From NCBI GenBank assembly GCA_963738185.1, contig CAVTVA010000003.1:434001-498000 (forward strand): a stretch of 64,000 bases of DNA, read 5' to 3'. The stretch comes from AP-15 sp963738185 (GTDB lineage Bacteria; Pseudomonadota; Alphaproteobacteria; ATCC43930; CGMCC-115725). The notes under the pieces are model-generated. The model was not told the origin of the DNA and did not search any database. It worked only from the letters and a program-made list of their open reading frames with translations. The position numbers and the translations under genes were made by a program. Of this stretch, positions 38,142-46,520 are shown piece after piece; position 1 is the stretch's first letter, and every line of letters starts with the position of its first letter.

Positions 38142-39590
38142 ATGGTCCGCTTTCGCAGCCAAGCGCCGCGGCTCCGCCCGCGTATCGGCTGCGGCATCGC
38201 CGCATTGCTGCTGACCGTGTCGGTCGCCTCGCCGGCTCGTGCCGATGCGGCTTCCGGTCGCCGCGCCTACGACAAGGGTGACTACACTCGGGCGATGATG
38301 GAATGGCAGGACGCGGCCGACCATGGCGACACCGACGCCGAATACGGCCTCGGCAATCTTTACGAATTTGGCGCCGGCGATCTGGAGCAGGACTACTCCC
38401 GTGCCGCCTACTGGTATCGAAAGGCGGCCGGGCAAGGGAACATCGAGGCGGAATACCGTCTGGCGCTGATCTATGCGGCCGGCGGCGACGACTTCGCCAG
38501 CAATCTGGTCGAGGCCTATAAATGGGCGAGCCTTGCTGCGCAAAGCCAAGGCGTGTGGGGCACACTGGCGCTTGATTTCAAAAAGCTGCTCGACCAGGTG
38601 GCGAGCCCCGCGCAGCGGGGGGACGCCGACAAGCAGGCGGCCGCCTGGCGCGATGCGCGCGCCGCAGAGGCTGCCCGCGCCACCGCCGCAAAGGCCGAGA
38701 GCAGCGCGGCCGTTGCCATTCCCGCGGCGCAACCGAGCAAACCGACCGGCAAAGCCGGTGCGACCGGCTGCCCGGGCTGGCCGTTCCCGACCCTGCCCTG
38801 CACGGAGCAGTTTCCGGCATTGGCCGGAGCGCAGGGGCCGCCGCCGCGAATCCGGCCGGCTGGGGTCGAGCCGCCGGTTGCATCACCGCCGCCGGCGTCG
38901 TCCAAGCCCGCGCTCGAGGAGCTGAACGAGGCACTGGCGCGGATCGATTGCGCCGCGCTGCGCGGCAGCACCTCGGCGCAGGGCGACGCGGTGATTTCCG
39001 GGACCGTCGCCGACCGCACCGAGCGAGCCCGGCTGGTTCAGCTCGCGGGGCGGTTCTTCCCGGCAGGCCATCCCGAGCTGGCGGTCGATGTCGTGCCGCC
39101 GCCGCTGTGCCGCTCGCTGGCGGAATTTAACGTGATGCGGCTCGCCGGCCTCAGCGCCGAGGGTGGTCTCGGGCTACGCCTAGACAATGGCGGCACGCGG
39201 CTTCACGAGGGCGATCCGATCCGAATCGAGGTGCGCGCGCCGGCCTATCCGGTCAATCTGCGCATCGACTATTTTGCGCTCGACGGTCGGGTCCTGCATT
39301 TGACGCCGGGCACCGGCGAGCCGCCGCCGCTGCTCGCCGCCGACACCACCCGCCTGTTCGGAAATCCGGCGAATGGCGAGGATTGGCGGGCCGGCGGAGC
39401 GCCGTTCGGCACCGAGCTGATCGCGGCGATCGCGACCGCGGCCCCGTTGGATTTGGCGAGCCGGCCGCGGGTCGAGCCGGCCGCCGATTATCTGGGCGCG
39501 CTCAAAGCCGCGCTCGGTCGCGCCGGCGCCGGCGCCGACACGCCAAACCGCGTCGCCCTGCTGCTGGTCAAGACCAGCGGCCGCCAGTAA
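38142..39590 (+). CDS. Sel1-repeat protein with C-terminal DUF4384 domain
   Basis: A 482-residue exported protein. It starts at ATG 38142 after GGTGGGA, with a signal peptide (CGIAALLLTVSVASPARA). Residues about 33-125 hold Sel1 repeats (YDKGDYTRAMMEWQDAADHG, DAEYGLGNLYEFGAG, EAEYRLALIYAAG). A Pro/Ala-rich linker with two Cys pairs follows. The C-terminal 150 residues (LRIDYFALDGRVLHLTPG, FGTELIAAIATAAPLD) match the DUF4384 fold, which in other bacteria is often fused to caspase-like proteases. The divergent position to a CHAT protease operon supports a shared surface-related function. Role inferred only. Confidence 0.8.
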   Translation: MVRFRSQAPRLRPRIGCGIAALLLTVSVASPARADAASGRRAYDKGDYTRAMMEWQDAADHGDTDAEYGLGNLYEFGAGDLEQDYSRAAYWYRKAAGQGNIEAEYRLALIYAAGGDDFASNLVEAYKWASLAAQSQGVWGTLALDFKKLLDQVASPAQRGDADKQAAAWRDARAAEAARATAAKAESSAAVAIPAAQPSKPTGKAGATGCPGWPFPTLPCTEQFPALAGAQGPPPRIRPAGVEPPVASPPPASSKPALEELNEALARIDCAALRGSTSAQGDAVISGTVADRTERARLVQLAGRFFPAGHPELAVDVVPPPLCRSLAEFNVMRLAGLSAEGGLGLRLDNGGTRLHEGDPIRIEVRAPAYPVNLRIDYFALDGRVLHLTPGTGEPPPLLAADTTRLFGNPANGEDWRAGGAPFGTELIAAIATAAPLDLASRPRVEPAADYLGALKAALGRAGAGADTPNRVALLLVKTSGRQ

Positions 39591-39724
39591 CGAGCCGGCG
39601 CGGCAGGCACGTAAACATTGCGGGAACGTGAAGCAGCGTCCCTGCGCGAAGGCCATCGCGGCGCGCGCCGTCGGCGAAGCCAAATATCACGCGGTCACTC
39701 CGAGCTTGAGCAGGGACAATAGCC

Positions 39725-40258
39725 GTGCTTTCGTTGATCGATCGTCGTCAGCTGTTCGGGGGGTCCGCCGCGGCGGCGCTCGCCGCTCTCTCGCCACCTG
39801 CCTGGGCGCAGCAGGCTTTTCCGGCGCATCGCTGGATCAATATCGTCTTTACCCCGACCGGCGAGCGCTTCAACGACCGATATTTCTGGGACGGCGCCTA
39901 CAGCATGGCCGCGGTCAAGCGATTTTCGTGGACCTGTCGCGATTACCGTCTTGGCGAATGGAAATGGATTCACCCCTGGCTGATGGATCTGATCTTTGTG
40001 CTGCATTGGAAATACGACAAGAACCTGATCAACGTGCTGAGCGGGTTTCGCTCGCCGCAGACCAACGCGCACATCGAAGGCGCCGCGCTGAATTCGCAGC
40101 ACACCAGGGCGATGGCGCTCGACATTCACATTCCGGATATCGACAACCAATCGGTCGCCCGCGACCTCAAGAGCATTATCTATGGCGGGACCGGGATGTA
40201 TCCCGGCAAGGCCTTTACCCATTTCGATTTTGGCCCGCTGCGCAGCTGGGTCGCCTGA
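39725..40258 (+). CDS. DUF882 (YcbK-like) Tat-exported protein, M15-type peptidase relative
   Basis: A 177-residue protein starting at GTG 39725. The N-terminus DRRQLFGGSAAAALAAL is a twin-arginine signal. The DUF882 core follows: GFRSPQTNAHIEG, SQHTRAMALDIHIPD with His and Asp ligands, and THFDFGPLRSWV with a second His; this is the zinc-site arrangement of M15-type D,D-carboxypeptidases. YcbK-family proteins act on or near the cell wall. It is followed by rpmI, with a promoter in between, so it is not part of that operon. Confidence 0.85.
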   Translation: MLSLIDRRQLFGGSAAAALAALSPPAWAQQAFPAHRWINIVFTPTGERFNDRYFWDGAYSMAAVKRFSWTCRDYRLGEWKWIHPWLMDLIFVLHWKYDKNLINVLSGFRSPQTNAHIEGAALNSQHTRAMALDIHIPDIDNQSVARDLKSIIYGGTGMYPGKAFTHFDFGPLRSWVA

Positions 40259-40340
40259 GCAAAGCGCCAAGGCAGCATGCCGGCGCGCACGCCGGGCCGC
40301 CAGCCGCGGCCGATGCTGGGCAAAACCGGGTCGGCACGGC

Positions 40341-40369
40341 TTGCTTTCGCCGGGGCGCATGGCTATAAG
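40341..40369 (+). promoter_or_regulatory. Sigma70-type promoter of the rpmI-rplT-pheST operon
   Basis: TTGCTT (40341-40346) and TATAAG (40364-40369) are separated by exactly 17 bases. The GGCTATAAGCC context resembles alphaproteobacterial housekeeping promoters. The predicted start site is about 20 bases before the rpmI ATG at 40394, leaving a very short leader. This is the best promoter match in the window. Confidence 0.6.
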
Positions 40370-40393
40370 CCGCCGCTCGAACAGGATCATCAC

Positions 40394-40597
40394 ATGCCCA
40401 AGCTGAAGACCAAGAGCGGCGCCAAGAAGCGGTTCGGCCGCACCGGCGCCGGCAAGATCAAGCATAATTACGCCTACAAGCGCCATCGGCTGATCAGCAA
40501 GCCCAAGCAGGGCAAGCGTAAGCGGCGCGGCACGACGACCATGGAAAAGGGCGACAGCACGCTCGTCCTGACCTACATGCCCTATCTGCGGGGGTGA
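40394..40597 (+). CDS. rpmI: 50S ribosomal protein L35
   Basis: A 67-residue basic ribosomal protein with the standard start PKLKTKSGAKKRF and the central KHNYAYKRHRLISKP segment. It is followed by rplT at a distance of three bases, the classic rpmI-rplT pair. infC, the usual first gene of this operon in many bacteria, is not upstream; a DUF882 gene is there instead, and a strong promoter lies directly before rpmI. Confidence 0.98.
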   Translation: MPKLKTKSGAKKRFGRTGAGKIKHNYAYKRHRLISKPKQGKRKRRGTTTMEKGDSTLVLTYMPYLRG

Positions 40598-40600
40598 GCG

Positions 40601-40975
40601 ATGGCGCGCGTCAAACGCGGGGTGACGACCCACGCCCGCCACAAAAAGGTTCTCGATCTCGCCAAGGGGTATCGCGGCCGCGGCTCGACGGCCTATCGCA
40701 TCGCGATCGAAAAGGTCGAGAAGGCGCTGCAATACGCCTATCGCGACCGGCGCAACCGCAAGCGCGATTTCCGCGGGCTGTGGATCCAGCGGATCAACGC
40801 CGCGGCGCGCGAGCACGGGCTGACCTATTCGCAATTCATGCACGGGCTGAAGCTCGCCGGGCTCGACCTCGACCGCAAGGTGCTGTCCGACATCGCCATC
40901 CGCGAGCCCGAAGCATTCGCCGCGATCGTCACCACCGCGCGCGCCGCGCTGCCGACCCCAGCGGCGGCTGCCTAA
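40601..40975 (+). CDS. rplT: 50S ribosomal protein L20
   Basis: A 124-residue ribosomal protein with the typical ARVKRGVTTHARHKK start, then GYRGRGSTAYRIAIEKV and RDRRNRKRDFRGLWIQRIN, and the conserved FMHGLKLAGLDLDRKVLSDIA. L20 binds 23S rRNA and in some bacteria represses its own operon through an mRNA pseudoknot. An alanine-rich tail is present. GGGTGAG precedes the start. Confidence 0.98.
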   Translation: MARVKRGVTTHARHKKVLDLAKGYRGRGSTAYRIAIEKVEKALQYAYRDRRNRKRDFRGLWIQRINAAAREHGLTYSQFMHGLKLAGLDLDRKVLSDIAIREPEAFAAIVTTARAALPTPAAAA

Positions 40976-40988
40976 GCAGGCTCGGCAG

Positions 40989-41101
40989 ATGAACCGATTG
41001 ACTGCAAATTGCTGCGCCAGCCGATTTACCTGGGGATCAGGCTAGCTGAGGCCCCGCAATGAGCGCTGTGAAAGGAGGGGCCGCTGCGGACGGCCCTTTT
41101 T
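40989..41101 (+). promoter_or_regulatory. Possible transcription attenuator with leader peptide upstream of pheS
   Basis: An 18-codon open frame (ATG 40989 to TAG 41043-41045) encodes MNRLTANCCASRFTWGSG. Downstream is an intrinsic-terminator-like hairpin: GGGCCG (41078-41083) pairs with CGGCCC (41091-41096), followed by five Ts (41097-41101). GGCCCC (41050-41055) can instead pair with GGGGCC (41077-41082), an alternative antiterminator, and GGGG (41032-41035) could block it. Four-segment architecture resembles the pheST attenuator of enteric bacteria. The weakness is that the leader has only one Phe codon. Confidence 0.45.
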
Positions 41102-41134
41102 GATTCGGGCGGATGGCGCCAGGAGAAATCGGCA

Positions 41135-42226
41135 ATGGAAGATGCCAGTCAGTTGATCGATGCCGCAACCCGGGAGATCCGGGCGGCCATCTCGCCGCAG
41201 GCGCTCGAAGAGGTGCGCATCCGGTATCTCGGACGCCGTGGATCTCTGACCCTTGCGATGCGCGAGTTGGGTGGGCTCGACCCGGAGGCTCGGCGGCGCG
41301 TCGGCGCCGAATTGAACGCCGCCAGGGACAGTATTGCCGCTGCCCTCGCCGAGGCGGGCGAGCGGCTCGGCCGTGCGGCGCTCGAACAGCGCCTTCTCGC
41401 CGAGCGCGCCGACGTCACCCTGCCGGTCGCATTTGCCGGCGCAGGGCGCATCCACCCGATCAGCCAGACCATCGACGAGATCGTCGCGATCTTTGGCGAA
41501 ATGGGCTTTGTCGTCGCCGAAGGGCCGCACATCGAGGAAGATTTCTATAACTTCACCGCGCTCAACATCCCGCCCGAGCATCCGGCGCGGCAGGAGCACG
41601 ACACCTTCTACCTGCCGGAGCGCGCCGACGGCAGCCGGCTGGTGTTGCGCACCCACACCTCGCCGGTGCAGATCCGCACGATGCTGGCGCAACAGCCGCC
41701 GATCCGCATCATCGTGCCGGGGCGCACCTTCCGCTGCGACCATGACGCGACCCATTCGCCGATGTTTCATCAGGTCGAGGGGCTGGTCATCGATCGTGCG
41801 ACCCATATGGGGCATCTGAAAGGCTGCCTGATCGAGTTCTGCCGCGCCTTTTTCGGGCTCGACGATTTGCCGGTGCGCTTCCGGCCGAGCTATTTTCCGT
41901 TCACCGAGCCCTCGGCCGAGGTCGATATCGGCTGCTCGCGCAAGGGCGGCCGGCTCCAGATCGGCGCCGGCGGCGATTGGCTCGAAATCCTCGGCAGCGG
42001 CATGGTCCACCCGAATGTGCTGCGGAATTGCGGCATCGATCCGGCGCAGTATCAGGGCTTTGCGTTCGGCATGGGGATCGAGCGGGTGGCGATGCTCAAA
42101 TACGGCATCCCCGATCTGCGTGCGTTCTACGATTCCGATCTGCGCTGGCTGCGCCATTACGGGTTTTTGCCGCTCGACATCCCATCGATGGTGCGCGGGC
42201 CGCTCGACGCCGGTGCGGCGGCATGA
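41135..42226 (+). CDS. pheS: Phenylalanyl-tRNA synthetase alpha subunit
   Basis: A 363-residue class II synthetase subunit that joins PheT in an alpha2-beta2 enzyme charging tRNA-Phe. It has an N-terminal coiled-coil for tRNA binding, then motif 2 (VPGRTFRCDHDATHSPMFHQVEG), SYFPFTEPSAEVDI, and motif 3 (GFAFGMGIERVAMLKYGI). Length is usual. AGGAGA precedes the ATG. The stop overlaps the pheT start by four bases (ATGA), so they are translated together. Confidence 0.98.
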   Translation: MEDASQLIDAATREIRAAISPQALEEVRIRYLGRRGSLTLAMRELGGLDPEARRRVGAELNAARDSIAAALAEAGERLGRAALEQRLLAERADVTLPVAFAGAGRIHPISQTIDEIVAIFGEMGFVVAEGPHIEEDFYNFTALNIPPEHPARQEHDTFYLPERADGSRLVLRTHTSPVQIRTMLAQQPPIRIIVPGRTFRCDHDATHSPMFHQVEGLVIDRATHMGHLKGCLIEFCRAFFGLDDLPVRFRPSYFPFTEPSAEVDIGCSRKGGRLQIGAGGDWLEILGSGMVHPNVLRNCGIDPAQYQGFAFGMGIERVAMLKYGIPDLRAFYDSDLRWLRHYGFLPLDIPSMVRGPLDAGAAA

Positions 42227-44610
42227 AAACCACCCTCGGCTGGCTCAGGACCCATCTCGAGACCGCGGCGCCGCTGGACGCGATCGTCGAGCGGCTGATC
42301 ATGCTCGGCCACGATGTCGAGGCGGTGGAAAACCGTGCCGCCTCGCTCGAGCCTTTTACCATCGCCGCGGTGGTCTCGGCCGAGCGCCATCCGAATGCCG
42401 ACCGGCTCAAGCTCTGCATTGTCGATACCGGCGCGGGGCGGGTGCAGGTGGTGTGCGGCGCGCCCAATGCGCGCACCGGCATCAAGGGCGTGTTCGCTCC
42501 GGCCGGCACCATCATCCCGCGCACCGGCGCCATGCTGAAGGAGAGCACCATTCGCGGCGTCGCCTCGCAGGGCATGCTGTGCTCGGCCTACGAGCTCGGC
42601 CTCGGCGACGATCGCGACGGCATCATCGAGGTGCCGCCGGACGCGCCGGTCGGGGCGAGATATGCCGAGCTGATCGGGCTCGCCGACACGGTCATCGATA
42701 TCAAGGTTACGCCGAACCGCGCCGACTGCCTCGGCGTCCACGGCATCGCCCGCGATCTTGCCGCCGCCGGAGTGGGCCGCCTGAAGCCGCTAGACACCAC
42801 GCCGGTCCCCGGCGATTTCCGCTCGCCGCTCGGCATCCATATCGAGGACCGGTTGGCCTGCCCGCTGTTTCTCGGCCGCCATCTGCGCGGCATCTCCAAC
42901 GGGCCGAGCCCGGACTGGCTGCGCCGCCGCCTCGAAGCGATCGGGCTGCGGCCGATCTCCGCGCTGGTCGATCTGACCAATTTTCTGACCTTCGACGTGA
43001 ACCGGCCGTTGCATGTGTTTGATGCCGGCCGGCTCGACGGCGATCTCGTCGTGCGCCTGGCGCGCGAGGGGGAAACCCTGCTCGCGCTGAACGGCCAGGA
43101 CTACGCGCTCGACCCCGAGGTGACCGTGATCGCCGATCGCGGAGGCGTGCGGAGCCTCGGCGGCGTCATCGGCGGCGAAGCGACCGGCTGCACCGAGGGC
43201 ACGACCGAGGTGTTGATCGAGGCCGCGCTGTTCGACCCGGTGCGCACCGCCGCCACCGGCCGCCGGCTCGGCATCGCCAGCGACGCGCGCTATCGCTTTG
43301 AGCGCGGGCTCGACCCGGCCTTTGTCGGCGACGGTCTCGAAATCGCTACCCGCCTGATGCTCGAGCTGTGCGGCGGCGAGGCGTCGGAGATCGTGACCGC
43401 CGGTGCGCTGCCGAATTGGCGTCGTCATTATGTGCTGCGCGCCGCGCGCCCGGCGAGCCTTGGCGGCCTCGATGTGGCCCCTGAGGAGAGTGCAGCGATC
43501 CTGGGGGCGCTCGGCTGCGCGGTCGAGCCACTGGCCGGCGGCGATTTGTCGGTCGAGCCACCCTCCTGGCGCGGCGATATCGAGGGCGAGGCCGACCTGG
43601 TCGAGGAAGTGCTGCGGATCAAGGGCTATGACCGAATCCCGGCGGTGCCGCTGCCGCGCACCGCACCATTGCCGCGCCCGGCGCTGATCCCGGCCCGGCG
43701 CCGCTCCGAGCTGGTCCGCCGCGCGCTGGCCGCGCGTGGTCTGGTCGAGACCGTGGGCTTTTCGTTCGTCGCGGCGCGCGAGGCCGAGCTGTTTGGCGGC
43801 GGCAAGCCCGAATTGCGGGTGGTCAACCCGATCAGCGCCGATCTCGATGCGATGCGGCCGTCGCTGTTGCCGGGGCTGGTCGCCGCGGCACGGCGCAACG
43901 CCGATCGCGGCTTCGCCGATGCGGCGCTGTTCGAGCTCGGCCCGGCCTACCGCGACGACACGCCGGCGGGTCAAATGCTGGTCGCCGCCGGGCTGCGCGC
44001 TGGGCGGACCGGCCCCAAGCATTGGCGCGAGAAGCCGCGCGAGGCCGATCTCTACCAGGTCAAGGCCGATGCGCTGGCGGCACTCGCCGCGATCGGCGCC
44101 CCGGCCGAGAACGCCCAGGCCAGCGCCGACCCGCCCGGCTGGTATCACCCGGGCCGCGCCGGCATCCTGCGCCTTGGGCCAAAGGTGCTTGGCGTCTTTG
44201 GCGAATTGCATCCGGCGGTGATCGAGGCGCTCGATGCACGACCGCCGCTGGCCGCCTTCGAGGTGTTTCTCGACGCGGCGCCCGAGCCCCGCGCCGGCCG
44301 CGCCAAGCCGCCGCCTGAGCTGTCGGTGTTGCAGCCGGTCGAGCGCGATTTCGCCTTTGTCGTCGATCGCGAATTGCCGGCCGAGACCCTGCTGCGCGCG
44401 GCCCGCGGCGTCGATCGCAAGCTGGTCGCCGAAATCCGCCTGTTCGATCTCTACGAAGGCCCCGGCCTGCCGCCCGGCAAAAAGTCGCTGGCCATCACCG
44501 TCGTCTTGCAGCCGCAGGACCGCACCCTGACCGATTCCGAGATCGAAGGCTTCTCGAAACGCCTCGTCGCCCAGGTCGAGAAGGCCACGGGCGGTCAGCT
44601 GCGCGGCTGA
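42223..44610 (+). CDS. pheT: Phenylalanyl-tRNA synthetase beta subunit
   Basis: A 795-residue subunit. Domains in order are an EMAP-like tRNA-binding domain (PNADRLKLCIVDTGAGRVQVVCGAPN), the B3/B4 editing region (VTPNRADCLGVHGIARDLAA), the B5 DNA-binding-like fold, the catalytic-like B6/B7 part, and a C-terminal ferredoxin-fold anticodon-binding domain (VFLDAAPEPRAGRAKPPPEL to the end). Length is normal. The ATG overlaps the pheS stop. It completes the rpmI-rplT-pheST operon. Confidence 0.97.
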   Translation: MKTTLGWLRTHLETAAPLDAIVERLIMLGHDVEAVENRAASLEPFTIAAVVSAERHPNADRLKLCIVDTGAGRVQVVCGAPNARTGIKGVFAPAGTIIPRTGAMLKESTIRGVASQGMLCSAYELGLGDDRDGIIEVPPDAPVGARYAELIGLADTVIDIKVTPNRADCLGVHGIARDLAAAGVGRLKPLDTTPVPGDFRSPLGIHIEDRLACPLFLGRHLRGISNGPSPDWLRRRLEAIGLRPISALVDLTNFLTFDVNRPLHVFDAGRLDGDLVVRLAREGETLLALNGQDYALDPEVTVIADRGGVRSLGGVIGGEATGCTEGTTEVLIEAALFDPVRTAATGRRLGIASDARYRFERGLDPAFVGDGLEIATRLMLELCGGEASEIVTAGALPNWRRHYVLRAARPASLGGLDVAPEESAAILGALGCAVEPLAGGDLSVEPPSWRGDIEGEADLVEEVLRIKGYDRIPAVPLPRTAPLPRPALIPARRRSELVRRALAARGLVETVGFSFVAAREAELFGGGKPELRVVNPISADLDAMRPSLLPGLVAAARRNADRGFADAALFELGPAYRDDTPAGQMLVAAGLRAGRTGPKHWREKPREADLYQVKADALAALAAIGAPAENAQASADPPGWYHPGRAGILRLGPKVLGVFGELHPAVIEALDARPPLAAFEVFLDAAPEPRAGRAKPPPELSVLQPVERDFAFVVDRELPAETLLRAARGVDRKLVAEIRLFDLYEGPGLPPGKKSLAITVVLQPQDRTLTDSEIEGFSKRLVAQVEKATGGQLRG

Positions 44611-44843
44611 GCGGAAGCGGCTGGTAGTGTCCTAATTTGAATCGGCGCTTCTCCGTGACGTTCGCCATAAAGGTTAATTTAACGATAGCTATTCTCGTCC
44701 TTGGTTGCTCTTGACTCGCATTGCCCGTGGGCAACAGGATGGAGCATCATGTTTACCCTTCCTTACCATAACCCACCTCAAAATGCCTTAGTCATAGGCT
44801 AAGCGTTTGATGTGGCTGGATGCGCAGGCGAGGCGGAGGGCAG
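44611..44843. other. Lower-GC intergenic stretch, no gene recognised
   Basis: 233 bases between pheT and the next gene are clearly less GC-rich than their surroundings and include TAATTTAACGATAGC and CTCAAAATGCCTTAGTC. No RNA gene, hairpin-plus-T-run or promoter match was found. It may mark the left border of a small foreign segment. Confidence 0.4.
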
Positions 44844-45182
44844 ATGAACAACGCTGAAGCCGAAGACCTTTATGAGATGGCTAACCTCTATCCGAGGCAT
44901 ACCGGGCTACCGATGGTAATTGGGGTATCGGAGCGCGGAAACGCGCAACATGATATCCGCATCAAGGTAGGCATGGACCACGCTCCTCGGATGAACATTC
45001 ACAATACGGCAGTTGTTGGCGTTCGCCCGCCGAGCGTTCTTGCGGGATTCCTAAGGAACGCTGATCAGCAATTAGTTTTTAGATGGATCAGTCTTAATGA
45101 ATCAACTTTGATCGATTACTGGAACGGCGTCATTGATACGGTCGAGCTCGCTCAGCAACTTAAGCCGCTGCTAACTCCCTAA
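44844..45182 (+). CDS. Conserved hypothetical protein, small soluble
   Basis: A 112-residue protein with no membrane segment or signal. It starts at ATG 44844 after GGAGGG. Recognisable blocks are ANLYPRHTGLPMVIGVSERG, RIKVGMDHAPRM and the C-terminal RWISLNESTLIDYWNGVID. I recall similar small proteins, of unknown role, in other alphaproteobacteria, but no function is known to me. The codon use is less GC-biased than in its neighbours, hinting at later acquisition. Confidence 0.75.
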   Translation: MNNAEAEDLYEMANLYPRHTGLPMVIGVSERGNAQHDIRIKVGMDHAPRMNIHNTAVVGVRPPSVLAGFLRNADQQLVFRWISLNESTLIDYWNGVIDTVELAQQLKPLLTP

Positions 45183-45469
45183 TATCAGGAGGCTTCTTCA
45201 TTAAGTCGTTGTTCGCTCGACCAATTCATCGAGCGACCACCAAGCGGCTGCGCAGGTTGACAAAAGGAGCTACAGGCGGCTACGCCTCTTGGTGGACTTT
45301 CTGCGCGGACGCGGCGAGGCGGTGGCGCTGGCCAGCTATGACGGCCGCCTGCGGCCGCAGCGCCGGCGCTGGGAGTGCCGATTTCCTCGCTGTAGCCGGG
45401 TGCCGCCCGATTGTCTTTTTACGGCTGCCTCTCCAGACTATGGCGAGATAGCCGCAGGAGGGTCGCAGG

Positions 45470-46396
45470 ATGGCGCTGGCAAACGAGCGGGTGGCCTGGT
45501 TCAACGGCCGGATCGTGCGGGAGAGCGAGGTGTTGATCCCGTTCCGGGACCAGGGCTTTACCCGCGGCGACGCGGTCTTTGACATGACCCGCAGCTTTAA
45601 CGGCAACGCCTTTCGCCTCGAGGAGCATGTGGCCCGGCTCTACCGCTCGCTCAAATACCTCGACCTCGACCCTGGGGTGACGGCGACGGAGATGGTCGCG
45701 ATCAGCGCCGACGTGCTCGCCCGCAACCGGCATCTGTTGGCGCCTGGCGAGGATTACTGGCTGGCCCAGCGGGTCAGCCGCGGCATCCATCCGGTGCCGG
45801 GCGACAATTGGGACCATTACGGGCCGAATGTAATTGTCGAATGCGTGCCGCTGCCGTTGCACGAGCGCGCCCGGCACTTCCGCGACGGCATCGACGTGAT
45901 CACCCCGTCCTTGCGGCGCACCCCGCCCAATTCCTTGTCGCCGCGGGCCAAGATGCACCAGTATCTGAACCTCGTCCTCGCCGACCGCGAGGTGAAGGCG
46001 CAGAACCCCGACGCCTGGGCGGTGTTGCTCGACGTCAACGGCAATCTCGCCGAAGGTCAGGGCAGCAACATCTTTCTGGTGCGCGACGGCGCGCTGACGA
46101 CACCCAGGGAGCGCTTTGTGCTGCCCGGCGTCAGCCGCCAGGCGGTGATCGACCTTGCCGGCGGGCTTGGCATTGCCTGCGCCGAGGCCGATCTCGACCT
46201 CTACGACGCCTACACCGCCGACGAATGCTTTCTGACCTCGACCAGCCTGTGCATCTGCGGGGTGCGCAGCCTGAACGGCCGCCGCTTTGGCGCCGGCCAG
46301 GTGCCGGGGCCGGTCACCCAAAAGCTGACCGAGGGCTACAAGGAATTGGTCGGCTGCGATTTTGTCGCGCAATACCTGCAGCGGCTCGAGGCCTGA
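45470..46396 (+). CDS. Class IV PLP-dependent aminotransferase
   Basis: A 308-residue fold-type IV aminotransferase (the branched-chain, D-alanine and R-amine transaminase superfamily). The PLP-Lys lies in SPRAKMHQYLNLVLAD, the phosphate-binding part is in VNGNLAEGQGSNIFLV, and VLPGVSRQAVIDLA is the conserved second-half motif. The early segment FRDQGFTRGDAVFDMTRSFNG is typical of R-selective amine transaminase-like and BCAT-like members. The ATG at 45470 follows GGAGGG. Substrate and stereopreference are not decided by motifs alone. It is monocistronic. Confidence 0.87.
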   Translation: MALANERVAWFNGRIVRESEVLIPFRDQGFTRGDAVFDMTRSFNGNAFRLEEHVARLYRSLKYLDLDPGVTATEMVAISADVLARNRHLLAPGEDYWLAQRVSRGIHPVPGDNWDHYGPNVIVECVPLPLHERARHFRDGIDVITPSLRRTPPNSLSPRAKMHQYLNLVLADREVKAQNPDAWAVLLDVNGNLAEGQGSNIFLVRDGALTTPRERFVLPGVSRQAVIDLAGGLGIACAEADLDLYDAYTADECFLTSTSLCICGVRSLNGRRFGAGQVPGPVTQKLTEGYKELVGCDFVAQYLQRLEA

Positions 46397-46520
46397 GCCC
46401 GGCGACGCGCCCGCACGAGGGGTGCCGCCCCGCGTCGCGGGGATCGTTTTGGCGGCGCCGGCGTATGTCCTGATCGAATGCGGCTCGACAGTCGAGCCCG
46501 CGGTTCGACGGAGGCTTTTC

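Noticed and set aside
40976..41134. T-box riboswitch upstream of pheS
   Set aside because: No T-box consensus or specifier loop; the structure fits attenuator segments better.
42790..44211. A 473-codon open frame on the minus strand
   Set aside because: Antisense to pheT; shadow frame.
45209..45451. An 80-codon open frame between the hypothetical gene and the aminotransferase
   Set aside because: Low-complexity Arg/Ala composition, no Shine-Dalgarno, and it does not resemble any family.
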